Notes: a model not told the origin generated them from the sequence alone. Numbered from the stretch's first letter, positions 8,188 through 17,805 are shown. The stretch is 55,225 bases of DNA from GCA-2728135 sp002728135 (GCA_963997635.1 CAXEND010000015.1:1-55225), one strand, 5' to 3'. A program made the numbers and translations.

Positions 8188-9834
8188 CTATAAAATTTCT
8201 TTAGTTTTTTCTCTTAAAACAAACTTTTGTACTTTTCCAGTTGAAGTTTTTGGGAGGGAGCCAAGTATAATATGTTTAGGTGTTTTATAATGAGCCATAC
8301 TTTCACGACAAAAAGACATTAATTCTTCTGGTGTTGCTTTAACCCCTTCTTTAAGAGTGACAAACGCACATGGTGTTTCTCCCCACTTGGGATCTTCTTT
8401 TGCAACAACGGCAGCTTCTAAAACCGCTGGATGTTTATAAAGAATACCTTCAACCTCTATAGTGCTAATGTTTTCACCTCCAGATATAATAATATCCTTA
8501 GCTCTATCTTTTAAAGCAATATAACCATCCTGTTCCATAACACCAAGATCGCCAGTATGAAACCAACCACCTGCAAAAGCTTCTTCTGTTGCTTCAGGGT
8601 TTTTAAGGTATCCTTTCATAACAGTGTTACCCCTCATTAATACTTCCCCGATTGTTTCTCCGTCATTTGGTGTTTCGTAGAGAGATTTGGAATCTGCTAC
8701 TGTTAGACCTTCAAGCGTATTATATGCGACACCTTGTCTTGCTTTTTTTCTTGCTCGTTCAGCTGGAGGAAGCATATCCCATTCTTCGTGCCAGGCACAA
8801 ACGGTTACAGGTCCATATACTTCTGTTAATCCATAGACATGAGTTACCCTAAACCCAGTTGCTTCCATTGCCTCAAGAACAGCTGGTGGTGGCGGTGCTG
8901 CTGCCGTCATAACATTGACGATTTGATTAAAGGGTCTCTTTTCATCAGGTAAAGCATTATTGATCATATTTAAGACTATAGGTGCACCACAGAAATGGGA
9001 GATTTTATTTTTTTCCAAAGCCTCATAAATATATTTAGCCTCAACTTTTCTAAGACATACATGGGTGCCCGCATGAAGAGCTATAGCCCAAGTAAAGCAC
9101 CATCCATTACAATGGAACATAGGTAGGGTCCATAGGTAGACTGGTTTGTCGGTCATTTGCCATGCCATAGAATTACCTATGGAGTTCAGGTAAGCTCCAC
9201 GGTGATGGAAAACAACACCTTTAGGATTCCCAGTAGTGCCAGAAGTATAGTTTAGTGCTATTGCATCCCATTCATCTTCTGGCCATTTCCAGTTAAAATC
9301 TGGACTCCCTGATGCTATAAAATCTTCGTATTCAACTTGTCCTAAGAACTCACCACCTTCTGATGGAGCATCATTGATATCAATCACTATTGGCTTTACT
9401 TTACATATTTCTAGAGCCTTCTTAATTACTGTTGAGAAAGAACAATCGGTCAATAAAACTGAGGCTTCACCATGATCTAATGTAAAAGCTATAGTTTCTG
9501 CATCTAGGCGGAAATTAAGAGCATTAATCACTGCTCCAGTCATAGGTATACCATAGTGTGCTTCTAGCATTGCTGGAGTATTTGGAGACATAATAGCTAC
9601 TGTATTACCAGTTTTTACACCTATACCATCTAGAGCTGAGGCTAATTTTCTACATCTAGTGTAAAATTCACTATAAGTAGCTGTTCGTTCTCCATGTATC
9701 CAAGCTAATCTATCTGGATAAACATGGGCAGCTCGGTTTAAAAAAACTAAAGGTGTTAACGCAGTATAATTAGCCGGATTTTTTGATAGTCCTACTTCGT
9801 ATTTGTTATTCGAGTTAGCGTTAACAACTTTCAT
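8188..9834 (-). CDS. AMP-dependent acyl-CoA synthetase (short/medium-chain or methylthiopropionate type)
   Basis: A 548-aa ANL-superfamily ligase forming acyl-CoA from acid, ATP and CoA. The P-loop YTSGTTGNPKGVVFHH, the adenine motif VYGLTEVYGP, the hinge motif GWFHTGDLG and the C-terminal catalytic lysine in PKTSTGKVQK are all present. Whole-length resemblance is to the proteobacterial acyl-CoA synthetase group that includes some DmdB-like (3-methylthiopropionate) ligases; substrate cannot be assigned from sequence. AGGAGT lies upstream of ATG. It stands alone, divergent from the phosphatase gene. Confidence 0.88.
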   Translation of the reverse strand: MKVVNANSNNKYEVGLSKNPANYTALTPLVFLNRAAHVYPDRLAWIHGERTATYSEFYTRCRKLASALDGIGVKTGNTVAIMSPNTPAMLEAHYGIPMTGAVINALNFRLDAETIAFTLDHGEASVLLTDCSFSTVIKKALEICKVKPIVIDINDAPSEGGEFLGQVEYEDFIASGSPDFNWKWPEDEWDAIALNYTSGTTGNPKGVVFHHRGAYLNSIGNSMAWQMTDKPVYLWTLPMFHCNGWCFTWAIALHAGTHVCLRKVEAKYIYEALEKNKISHFCGAPIVLNMINNALPDEKRPFNQIVNVMTAAAPPPPAVLEAMEATGFRVTHVYGLTEVYGPVTVCAWHEEWDMLPPAERARKKARQGVAYNTLEGLTVADSKSLYETPNDGETIGEVLMRGNTVMKGYLKNPEATEEAFAGGWFHTGDLGVMEQDGYIALKDRAKDIIISGGENISTIEVEGILYKHPAVLEAAVVAKEDPKWGETPCAFVTLKEGVKATPEELMSFCRESMAHYKTPKHIILGSLPKTSTGKVQKFVLREKTKEIL

Positions 9835-9925
9835 AATGATTACTCCTAATTTTTGACAGGCAATGTAATATATAGTTTTGTATATCTATTATGCTATTGC
9901 AATCTATGGGACATAGAAATTTTTT

Positions 9926-10429
9926 ATGAAACAAAAAACTTTATACCTTTTACGTCATGGTGAGGCTAATCCTTTAGATCATAAAGGCGATTTAGAACGT
10001 AGTTTGACGAATGTAGGAAAAGATCAACTTAATCTTTTAACTACAAGTTTATTAAAGCAATGTTTAAGCTGGGATTTAGTTATATGCTCTCATGCTCAAA
10101 GGGCACGTCAGAGCTTATTAATTTTAGAACATTTATCACCTAAAGCAGAAACTATATTTGAAAAAAAACTATATAATGTATCTTTCGAAAATGTTCTCGA
10201 TATAGTTAAAAAAGTAAACAATAAGATCAATTCAATTCTTATTGTGGGCCATAATCCTTGCTTACGCAATTTGACTTTAACGCTTGCAATAGATGGTAGC
10301 CAAAATTATAAAAAAATATCTAAGCGATTACCACCAGGCGGATTTGTATCTCTTAAAGTACAGGTAAGTAGTTGGTCCGATATTCAGGCACAAACAGCAT
10401 ACATTGATGAGTGTTTTTTTCCTGAGTAA
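9926..10429 (+). CDS. SixA-like histidine phosphatase
   Basis: A 167-aa phosphoglycerate-mutase-fold phosphatase. The catalytic RHGEA motif is at residues 10-14 (His11 is the phosphorylated residue), SHAQRARQS gives the second arginine (Arg59), and VGHNPCLRNL supplies the second histidine (His109). Length fits the SixA family of phosphohistidine phosphatases rather than metabolic mutases. The partner phosphoprotein is unknown. Single gene, divergent from the acyl-CoA synthetase with a 91-bp gap and convergent with the CoA-transferase. Confidence 0.85.
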   Translation: MKQKTLYLLRHGEANPLDHKGDLERSLTNVGKDQLNLLTTSLLKQCLSWDLVICSHAQRARQSLLILEHLSPKAETIFEKKLYNVSFENVLDIVKKVNNKINSILIVGHNPCLRNLTLTLAIDGSQNYKKISKRLPPGGFVSLKVQVSSWSDIQAQTAYIDECFFPE

Positions 10430-10472
10430 GATTAAACTTCCACAAGATTTAATAATAAAACGTTCGTCTGTA

Positions 10473-11705
10473 TTAGATAATACCGCGATTTCTCAAACTT
10501 GTTATTTCCGCTTGGCTTAATTTTAACTCTTCTTCAAATATTTTTTTGTTAGAGTCTCCGAGTGTTGGACCAAGATTTCGAATCTCACCGGGGGTGGAGC
10601 TAAGGCGAGGTAAGGGGGCTGGTACCACTATATCCTGATCAAGAGTTGGTTCATATACACTAATTAAAGTTTCTCTTTCATTATAGTGTGGATCCTCAAA
10701 TACATCCGCTATAGAGTTTACTGGTGAAACTGGTACACCACCCTGAAGACAGAGTGAAAGAGCATCTTCTCGGTTAATTCCTTTAAACCATGTTGCAACA
10801 ATAGAGTTTAGATCGTCTGCTTTCTCAATGCGTGTAAGGTAGCTTGCATACTGATCTTTATTGCTTAGTTCTGGACGCTTCATCACAACGGTAAATCTTT
10901 CAAACATTTTATCATTAGTACAGGCTATTGAAATCCATTTTCCGTCAGCAGTCTCGAAGTGACCATGGGGGCAAGCGTTTGATGTGTGTAAACCAAGTCT
11001 GGGGCGAATGTTACCATCCCAAGCATATGCAGTTGCAATTTCATCAAGCACACGAAAAACTGATTCATATAAAGCCACATCAATCATTTGTCCTTCTCCG
11101 GAGACATCTCTGTTTCTAAGTGCCAGCAAAATTCCTACTGCTCCATATAAACCAGAAATATAGTCAGCTAAAGAAGTAGAACCTGGAGTCAGCGGTGGGC
11201 CATCGGGCATTCCAGTGAGATGAGTTAGGGCACCAAAAGCATGTGCTATTCTTGCAAATGCTGGACGATCTTTGTATGGACCAGTTTGACCATAACCGGA
11301 GATTCTCAGTAATATAAGTTGCGGATTGATCTTGTGGAGTGTTTCCCAACCAATTCCCCATTTTTCAAGCGTACCTGGCCTAAAATTTTCACAAACAATA
11401 TCTGCAGTCTTCGCCAGTTTTTTGAATATTTCCTGACCTTCAGGTTTTTGAAGGTTTAGTGTGATTGATTGTTTATTTCTTGCCTCAGTTAACCAAGTCA
11501 ATCCATCACCACGTGGAGTGGGTGTTCCGAACTTTCTAAGTGAGTCACCAGTATTTGGTTTTTCTACTTTAATGACTTCAGCACCAAATTCACTTAAAAC
11601 ACTTGCAGCAAAAGGGGCGGCAACAAACGTTGCAAGATCAATAATTCTTATTCCTGACAACGGCAAGGACTTTTTTTTAGTAGGTTTTGTCACATTAGTA
11701 CTCAT
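10473..11705 (-). CDS. Family III (CaiB/BaiF) CoA-transferase
   Basis: A 410-aa class III CoA-transferase that moves CoA between acyl groups through an aspartyl-CoA intermediate. The N-terminal Rossmann part has IIDLATFVAAPFAAS and EVIKVEKPNTGDS. The probable catalytic aspartate is Asp181 in STSLADYISGLYGA. The C-terminal part has GQMIDVALYESV and HGHFETADGKWI. The substrate is not evident; formyl-, carnitine- and succinyl-CoA-type enzymes share this fold. It is divergent from dihydropyrimidinase (154-bp gap), so it may belong to the same catabolic regulon. No clear ribosome binding site precedes ATG. Confidence 0.88.
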   Translation of the reverse strand: MSTNVTKPTKKKSLPLSGIRIIDLATFVAAPFAASVLSEFGAEVIKVEKPNTGDSLRKFGTPTPRGDGLTWLTEARNKQSITLNLQKPEGQEIFKKLAKTADIVCENFRPGTLEKWGIGWETLHKINPQLILLRISGYGQTGPYKDRPAFARIAHAFGALTHLTGMPDGPPLTPGSTSLADYISGLYGAVGILLALRNRDVSGEGQMIDVALYESVFRVLDEIATAYAWDGNIRPRLGLHTSNACPHGHFETADGKWISIACTNDKMFERFTVVMKRPELSNKDQYASYLTRIEKADDLNSIVATWFKGINREDALSLCLQGGVPVSPVNSIADVFEDPHYNERETLISVYEPTLDQDIVVPAPLPRLSSTPGEIRNLGPTLGDSNKKIFEEELKLSQAEITSLRNRGII

Positions 11706-11859
11706 ATATGTTGAAAAAGTATATTAAAAGAATTGTAAATAGATTTGATTATTATCTAGTCTGGTTATATGGCAATTACTACGATAATGTTCCATTATGT
11801 TATGGCAATCATTAATTGAGAGTATCTAGAGAGATGCAATATTAAGATGGAGGGGTTAA

Positions 11860-13302
11860 ATGACGCTTCTAATTAGGGGTGGTACTGTTGTCAATGCAGA
11901 TGACACCAAACGTGCTGATGTATATTGCGTAGATGGTAAAATTACTGCTGTAGGAGAGGATCTTGAGGTTCCAGCTAGCACCAAAATAATTGATGCAGGT
12001 GGCACGTTAGTAATTCCAGGTGGAATAGACCCTCATACGCATATGGAGTTGCCATTTATGGGGACTGTAACATCTGATGATTTTTTTACTGGACCTTCAG
12101 CAGGCCTTGCTGGCGGCACTACTATGATAATTGATTTTGTAATACCAGATCCTGATGTAAGACCAATGGATGCTTGGAAGGTATGGACAGATAATGCCAA
12201 GAAAGCTCCTTCTGACTATTCGTTTCATGTTGCAATCACAAATTGGAATGAGCAAGTCGAAGAAGATATGGGTATTTTAACACGTGAGCATGGTGTGAAT
12301 AGTTTTAAACATTTTATGGCATATAAAGGTGCTATCATGCTTGACGATGAAAAATTACTTCGAAGTTTTGCTAGGTGTCAGGAGCTAGGTGCTCTATGTA
12401 CTGTTCATGCGGAAAATGGTGATTTAGTCTGGATGCTCCAACGTGAAATGCTTAAGCAAGGAATTACTGGACCTGAGGGCCATGTTCAGTCACGGCCTCC
12501 AGAAGTTGAGGGTGAGGCAGCAAATAGAGCAATCCGTATAGCGCAAGTTTTAAATGCACCCATATATATAGTTCATGTATCATGTAAAGATGCACTTGAA
12601 CCAATAATGAGAGCAAGACGCGATGGTCAGAGAGTGTATGGGGAATGTCTAGTCCAACATCTAGTAGTGGATGACTCAGTACATTATCTAAAAGATGCTC
12701 AGGCTGCACGAGCTCATGTTATGAGCCCACCATTTCGATCTAAAGAGCACCACGCAGCTCTTTGGGAAGGAATTCAGGCAGGTTTTCTTCAAACTACGGC
12801 GTCAGATCATTGTTGTTTTTGTGCAGATCAAAAGGCTATGGGGGCAGAAGATTTTACCAAGATACCTAATGGAACTGGTGCAATTGAAGATAGAATGTCA
12901 GTATTTTGGGATCAGGGTGTTGAGACAGGTAAACTAACTGCTAATGAGTTTGTAGCATTGACATCTGCTCAGGCGGCTCAAATTTTCAATATTTATCCCA
13001 GAAAAGGTTCAATCAGAGTTGGTTCTGATGCTGATATAGTGATTTGGGATCCTGATGCTTCCCGTACAATTTCTGTTAAAACTCATCATCAGAATATAGA
13101 TCATAATATATATGAGGGTATGAAAGTTAAAGGTGTTGCCGCTAAGACAATTAGTCAGGGACGTTTAGTTTGGGATGGACAGGAATTAATGGTAAATAAA
13201 GGTGCAGGGCGTTTTATTGAGCGTCCAACCTTTCCTCCAGTTTTTGGAGCAGTTGAGAGGGCTCGTAATTTAAAAATACCAAGATCAGTTTCTCGTCCTT
13301 AA
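11860..13302 (+). CDS. hydA: Dihydropyrimidinase / D-hydantoinase
   Basis: A 480-aa cyclic amidohydrolase that opens dihydrouracil, dihydrothymine or 5-substituted hydantoins to N-carbamoyl amino acids. Binuclear-metal ligands are all present: His59 and His61 (DPHTHME), Lys150 that becomes carboxylated (FKHFMAYKG), His183 (VHAENGD), His239 (YIVHVS) and Asp316 (TASDHC). Tyr155, which contacts the substrate ring, is kept. These positions match the numbering known for D-hydantoinases. GGAGGGG (11849-11855) precedes the ATG. The 2OG oxygenase follows 56 nt later on the same strand. No dihydropyrimidine dehydrogenase is nearby, so the ring-reducing step is encoded elsewhere or hydantoins are the substrate. 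Confidence 0.95.
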   Translation: MTLLIRGGTVVNADDTKRADVYCVDGKITAVGEDLEVPASTKIIDAGGTLVIPGGIDPHTHMELPFMGTVTSDDFFTGPSAGLAGGTTMIIDFVIPDPDVRPMDAWKVWTDNAKKAPSDYSFHVAITNWNEQVEEDMGILTREHGVNSFKHFMAYKGAIMLDDEKLLRSFARCQELGALCTVHAENGDLVWMLQREMLKQGITGPEGHVQSRPPEVEGEAANRAIRIAQVLNAPIYIVHVSCKDALEPIMRARRDGQRVYGECLVQHLVVDDSVHYLKDAQAARAHVMSPPFRSKEHHAALWEGIQAGFLQTTASDHCCFCADQKAMGAEDFTKIPNGTGAIEDRMSVFWDQGVETGKLTANEFVALTSAQAAQIFNIYPRKGSIRVGSDADIVIWDPDASRTISVKTHHQNIDHNIYEGMKVKGVAAKTISQGRLVWDGQELMVNKGAGRFIERPTFPPVFGAVERARNLKIPRSVSRP

Positions 13303-13358
13303 TGACCATATGAATTTGTTTACATAAATTAAATTATTTTCAACATAAGGTATTTTTA

Positions 13359-14363
13359 ATGAATGAGCAAAATGGTCTCGTGCCTCTTATAGATATTTCG
13401 CCATTTTTGAGTGGGGATATATATGATAAGCAAAGAGTAGCAAAGGCAGTAGATGATGCATGTAAAAATATAGGATTCCTAATTATAACTGGTCACGGCG
13501 TTCCTGAGTCACTCATAACTGAAATGTATAAGACAAGTGCTGAGTATTTTTCGTTACCTTTGTGGGAAAAAATGGCACTAAAAATGCCACCAGATCGTTA
13601 TAGAGGTTATACCCCTATGGGTTCTGAGAGCCTTGCAAGCAGTCTTGATAATGATACACCCTCTGACCTAAAGGAAAGCTTTAGTATAGGTCCGTTTGAT
13701 GTTCCCTATGATGAATATCATTTTGGTAGTGAGGGAGCACGTTATTTTGCTCCGAACTATTGGCCAGATAAACCAAATAGAATGCGTAGTATATGGGAAT
13801 CTTATTTTTCTGAGATGAATAGGTTGGCAAATGACTTGATGAGAATTTTTGCTGTTGCTTTGGATGTATCAGAGGATTTTTTTGAAAATAAGATTGATAA
13901 ACATATAACAAATTTTAGCGCAATACATTACCCGGGACAAAAACATAAGCCGAAAGAAAATCAGTTGCGAGGAGGACAACATACAGATTATGGCAGCCTA
14001 ACGATTGTTAATACCAATAGTGATGTTGGCGGCTTAGAGGTGGAAAGAAGAGATGGTTCCTGGGAACCAGTACCTTGGGTTAAGGATGCATTTTCAATAA
14101 ATATTGGAGACTTAATGGCAGAATGGACTAACGACCGTTGGGTTTCAACTATGCATCGTGTTGCTAACCCACCTTCAACAAAGTCTCATATGAGCAAAAC
14201 ATCCTTACTTTTTTTTCATCAACCTAATTATGATGCAGAGATCGAGTGTATACCCACATGTACAAGCTCTGATAATCTGCCTAAATACTCCAAGACTACC
14301 TCTGGGAAACATGTAACGATGAAGATTACCAAGCATCGATCGCCTGGATTAGAGAAAAAGTAA
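13359..14363 (+). CDS. Isopenicillin-N-synthase-like 2OG-Fe(II) oxygenase
   Basis: A 334-aa enzyme with the DIOX_N domain at the start (VPLIDISPF to ITGHGVPE, residues 8-50) and the iron domain at 185-290. Iron ligands are His208 and Asp210 in GGQHTDYGSLT and His266 in STMHRVANPP. The usual Arg-x-Ser that binds 2-oxoglutarate reads Lys280-Thr-Ser282, a conservative change. It lies 56 nt after dihydropyrimidinase on the same strand, so a role in oxidising a pyrimidine or ureide derivative is possible but not shown. Substrates of this family range from uracil-type bases to amino acids and hormones. Confidence 0.85.
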   Translation: MNEQNGLVPLIDISPFLSGDIYDKQRVAKAVDDACKNIGFLIITGHGVPESLITEMYKTSAEYFSLPLWEKMALKMPPDRYRGYTPMGSESLASSLDNDTPSDLKESFSIGPFDVPYDEYHFGSEGARYFAPNYWPDKPNRMRSIWESYFSEMNRLANDLMRIFAVALDVSEDFFENKIDKHITNFSAIHYPGQKHKPKENQLRGGQHTDYGSLTIVNTNSDVGGLEVERRDGSWEPVPWVKDAFSINIGDLMAEWTNDRWVSTMHRVANPPSTKSHMSKTSLLFFHQPNYDAEIECIPTCTSSDNLPKYSKTTSGKHVTMKITKHRSPGLEKK

Positions 14364-14383
14364 AACTGTTAACCAGTTCCCTT

Positions 14384-14433
14384 CTTCAAAATATTTTTAT
14401 TCTTTAAATTTAGATTCAAAAAAATATTTGAAG
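14384..14433. terminator. Possible bidirectional terminator between convergent genes
   Basis: CTTCAAA at 14384 and TTTGAAG ending at 14433 flank complementary T- and A-rich runs, giving an AT-rich stem with one bulge. It sits between the convergent 2OG oxygenase and carbamoylase genes and provides U-runs in both directions. The stem has few G-C pairs, so strength is uncertain. Confidence 0.4.
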
Positions 14434-14460
14434 TTATACAAAACAGTAGATAAATTTTTT

Positions 14461-15696
14461 CTAGATTGAATTTGCCCGTTCTAACATTGCATTTAAAAGA
14501 ACATCACATCCAGCTGCTATATCTTCCTTTGTTGCCGCTTCAATTTCGTTATGGCTAATTCCGTCCTCGCAAGGAATGAAAATCATTCCAGCTGGGGCGA
14601 CATTAGATATATAAACAGCATCATGTCCTGCTCCAGAAGTAATGGGTCTATTTTTCATTCCAAGTGAATTTGCTGCTCCCTCTACAGCATTTACACAAGC
14701 CGAGTCAAATTTTACTGGGGGTGAATACCATATTTCATCAAATTTAAGTTCTATGCCCATTTCTTCCGCAATTTTTTTACAAGTATCTTTATATTTTATA
14801 CCGAGATCAGCTAATATTTCAGAGTCAGGGTGTCGAATATCTGCAGTAAAACTAACATGTCCCGGAATAACATTACGGGAACCTGGGCTTATTTCAAATA
14901 CACCACAGGTTGTACGTGCATCTGGCTTATTGTCATTTCCAAGTTTGTCTAGAGCTTCAACCATCCGACTTGCGCACACGATTGCATCTTTTCTCCGGTC
15001 CATAGGAGTAGTACCTGCGTGACTCTCCATGCCAGTAACTTCTATGTCATACCAACGCATTCCTTGAACACCTTGAACAACTCCTATAGTTTTTTCTTCA
15101 GACTCTAGAATTGGACCTTGTTCAATATGTGCCTCAAAGAACGCTGAAATTTCACGGCCCCCACATTTTTCTGGACCTGCATAACCAATTCTTTTTAACT
15201 CGTCACCTATGCTGTTTCCTTCCGAATCTTCACGTGACAATCCATATTCAAGGTCAAAAATACCTCCAAATACTCCTGAGGCAATCATTGCAGGTGCAAA
15301 TCGTGATCCCTCTTCATTTGTCCAAGCAGATACTTCAATGGACCTTTCTGTTTCTATATTCATGTCATTTAAAGTGCGGATGACTTCGAGTCCTGCAAGT
15401 ACTCCGTATATACCGTCAAATTTTCCTCCGGTAGGCTGGCTATCAATATGGCTACCAGTCATTACAGGAGCTAAATTACTATTTTTTCCTTCACGTCTTC
15501 CAAAAATATTACCCATTTCGTCGACAGTCACTTTACAGCCTGAAGATTCACACCATTGAACAAAAAGATCTCGTGCTTTTTTATCCACATCAGTCAAGGC
15601 AAGACGACAAACACCCCCCTTCTCTGTTTCACCGATTTTGGCCATTTCCATGAGACTTTCCCAGAGCCTATCGCTGTTAACCTTAAAATTTTTCAC
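14461..15696 (-). CDS. M20-family Zn hydrolase: allantoate amidohydrolase / L-carbamoylase / beta-ureidopropionase
   Basis: A 411-aa M20 amidase of the AllC/HyuC/PydC group, which removes carbamoyl groups from N-carbamoyl amino acids or allantoate. Metal ligands visible are His83 (TGSHIDS), Asp94 (GGKFDGIYG) and Glu128-Glu129 (TNEEGSRF); GAGHDAVYIS and SHNEIE complete the site. The longest frame begins with TTG (15702), but AGGAG is 8 nt before the GTG at 15696, which I choose. It opens a run of minus-strand ureide genes and shares the area with dihydropyrimidinase. With PuuE and AllA at 51-52 kb, allantoate is a second plausible substrate. Sequence alone does not separate the three activities. 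Confidence 0.85.
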   Translation of the reverse strand: MKNFKVNSDRLWESLMEMAKIGETEKGGVCRLALTDVDKKARDLFVQWCESSGCKVTVDEMGNIFGRREGKNSNLAPVMTGSHIDSQPTGGKFDGIYGVLAGLEVIRTLNDMNIETERSIEVSAWTNEEGSRFAPAMIASGVFGGIFDLEYGLSREDSEGNSIGDELKRIGYAGPEKCGGREISAFFEAHIEQGPILESEEKTIGVVQGVQGMRWYDIEVTGMESHAGTTPMDRRKDAIVCASRMVEALDKLGNDNKPDARTTCGVFEISPGSRNVIPGHVSFTADIRHPDSEILADLGIKYKDTCKKIAEEMGIELKFDEIWYSPPVKFDSACVNAVEGAANSLGMKNRPITSGAGHDAVYISNVAPAGMIFIPCEDGISHNEIEAATKEDIAAGCDVLLNAMLERANSI

Positions 15697-15749
15697 CTTC
15701 AAAACTCCTATAATATTTCAGATGCAGCGTAAACCAGATCCTGATAGTA

Positions 15750-16769
15750 TTAATTAAAGTGTGGCAGTATATGGTCACCATACTCAGCAATTAATCTTTC
15801 TTCTTCCCCGTTGGTCAAATAAATAACAAATTGATCTACACCAGCATCTTCCAGTTTTTTTAGTTTGGCAACATGTTCATCAGGTTGCCCAAGTATGCAA
15901 AATGATTCGGTAATTTCTTTTGACACATAATAACTATTGTCTGAGTTCTTATCTGCATGTTCACTATAATTATAGCCTTCATCAGCATTTGCTCCACGTC
16001 GTTGTTCTATATATTTTGTTAGACTGTCAGGGACTAAACCTGAACCTTGTCCATATTTTTCAACAACATCAGCAACATGGTTGCCGACTAATGCAGGGAA
16101 CCATTTTGTTTGTTCATAACCTTTTTCTTTGTCACCTACCCATACAGGTGCACAGGATAGGATTTTAAAATTTGACATATCTTTTCCAGAATCTTTTCCA
16201 GCTTTAATGGCTTGTTCAGAAAACCATTTGCAGAGATTAGGATCCCCAAGTTGTACTACTAGACCATCTCCATGCTCTCCAGCACATTTTAGAGCTTTAG
16301 GACCATAAGCAGCAACCCATACAGGCATTTCATAACCATTTGCCCATTCAAATTTCACTGGTGCTGGGCAATCCCCATACTTTACTTCATCACCTTTTAC
16401 CATTGCTTTGACTGCATGAATATATTCTGCCATCTTGTCTAATGTGGAAGGTCTTTTACCCATAACTCGCATCGAACTATCCCCGCGTCCAACTGCTAAT
16501 TCAAATCGATTTTGATTGTCGGTAGCAAGAGTTGCAAAAGTGCTTGCTGCAACAGACCAATCCCTTACATTTGGATTTGTTACAAGTGGGCCCGTGATAA
16601 TTTTTTGTGTATGATCTAAAATCCTAGCCATTTGTGGGTAACAGTCTCGCCAGAGAATATGAGAGTCAAAAAACCATGCATACTCAAAACCAGCAGATTC
16701 TACTTGTCTTGCTATTGCAATAGATCTTTGTGCGTCCATTTCTCCTTTAAATGCAATACCAAACTTCAT
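15750..16769 (-). CDS. Luciferase-like (LLM class) flavin-dependent oxidoreductase
   Basis: A 339-aa bacterial luciferase-fold protein starting KFGIAFKGEMDAQRS. YAWFFDSHILWRDCYP, GRGDSSMRVMGK and PVWVAAYGPKALKCAGEHGD are family blocks for the flavin/F420 site. It resembles the TIGR03842 (CPS_4043-type) subfamily, named as F420-dependent by homology and, as I recall, found in pyrimidine/hydantoin clusters; true cofactor is unproven. GGGAG lies 6 nt before ATG. It lies between the M20 carbamoylase and the aminotransferase on the same strand, so a ring-modifying or dehydrogenation step on a pyrimidine-related substrate is a reasonable guess. It is not RutA-like in sequence. Confidence 0.82.
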   Translation of the reverse strand: MKFGIAFKGEMDAQRSIAIARQVESAGFEYAWFFDSHILWRDCYPQMARILDHTQKIITGPLVTNPNVRDWSVAASTFATLATDNQNRFELAVGRGDSSMRVMGKRPSTLDKMAEYIHAVKAMVKGDEVKYGDCPAPVKFEWANGYEMPVWVAAYGPKALKCAGEHGDGLVVQLGDPNLCKWFSEQAIKAGKDSGKDMSNFKILSCAPVWVGDKEKGYEQTKWFPALVGNHVADVVEKYGQGSGLVPDSLTKYIEQRRGANADEGYNYSEHADKNSDNSYYVSKEITESFCILGQPDEHVAKLKKLEDAGVDQFVIYLTNGEEERLIAEYGDHILPHFN

Positions 16770-16859
16770 GATTTTCTCCCTATTTTTTCCTCTTATGAAA
16801 TAAACTACAATTAGATAATAAATTTTAGATATATCTCAGATTAGTCTTTTAAATTTTTT

Positions 16860-17789
16860 CTAGCTGACTAGGTCTAAAATTGGCGTAGTATATTTAGCGT
16901 TTTCATGCCAAGACCAGTAGGTTTCGCTTAGTAGCTTTGTTATTTTACCTGGCTTTCCTGTTCCAACAATCTTTTTATCAACCTTGGTAATAGCAATAAC
17001 TCCACCTGCTGTTGTGGAAATAAATACCTCATCAGCTGCTTCGATTTGATTCTTTGAGACGTTGCATTCAGATAGCTCAAGTTCTAGTTCAGCCGCCATA
17101 TCTATTACCGTTTTACGAGTTATGCCTTCTAATACTCCGTATCTAGGCGTAGATATTTTATTATTATTTACAACAAATATGTTGAATCCAGGACCTTCAC
17201 ATAAGTTTCCTTCAGAATCAGTAAGCAAAACAGTATCATGTCCAGTTTCCAGGGCATCAATTAGAGCGGTATCTAAATCAAGCCAATGGTAATTTTTAAC
17301 AGTGGGATCAACAGACATCGGAGATATCCTTTGTTTGTCACTTATATGAAGGTTAAGACCCTCTTCTTGCTGTTCAGGTGTTGCTATCCATACATATGGA
17401 ACAGCAAAAGCATAAAATGCGTTTTGACATTTTCTTGGATCACGGCTTCCCCACTTCGGTTGTCCACGTGTGCAAATCATTTCAACATATGCATCTTGGA
17501 GGCCAGCTTTGTATGTGCAATTAGCGAGTATATTAATCATTTCTTTTTCTGAAATAGGTAGTTGTAGGTTTAGCCGTTCTAAAGAATTTCTAAATCTTTC
17601 AAGATGTGCATCTAAACGGAAAAATTTTCCTTTCCAGCTTGATACCACATCATAAGTTGCGTCTGATCTAATAAACCCCCAATCCAAAATAGGAATTTTT
17701 GCCTCATCAATAGCAGTATAGTTTCCATCTATGAATGCACAACCATCAGAGAAAGGTTTTTCAATTTGACTTTTATTATTAATTTTCAT
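16860..17789 (-). CDS. Class IV (BCAT/D-amino-acid-transaminase fold) aminotransferase
   Basis: A 309-aa PLP enzyme of the fold-type IV group. The Schiff-base lysine is Lys165 in DPTVKNYHWLD. Glu198 in GNLCEGPGFNIF and the ILDWGFIRSDATYD block (residues 34-47) are typical of branched-chain and D-amino-acid transaminases. A TTG at 17795 is a possible start; I use the ATG two codons later, and neither has a good ribosome site. It starts 16 nt after the nitrilase-like gene on the same strand, so the two are probably co-translated. With D-hydantoinase and a carbamoylase nearby, transamination of a D- or branched amino acid released from a carbamoyl precursor is likely. Confidence 0.85.
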   Translation of the reverse strand: MKINNKSQIEKPFSDGCAFIDGNYTAIDEAKIPILDWGFIRSDATYDVVSSWKGKFFRLDAHLERFRNSLERLNLQLPISEKEMINILANCTYKAGLQDAYVEMICTRGQPKWGSRDPRKCQNAFYAFAVPYVWIATPEQQEEGLNLHISDKQRISPMSVDPTVKNYHWLDLDTALIDALETGHDTVLLTDSEGNLCEGPGFNIFVVNNNKISTPRYGVLEGITRKTVIDMAAELELELSECNVSKNQIEAADEVFISTTAGGVIAITKVDKKIVGTGKPGKITKLLSETYWSWHENAKYTTPILDLVS

Positions 17790-17805
17790 TGGCAAACAGA
17801 TTTGT

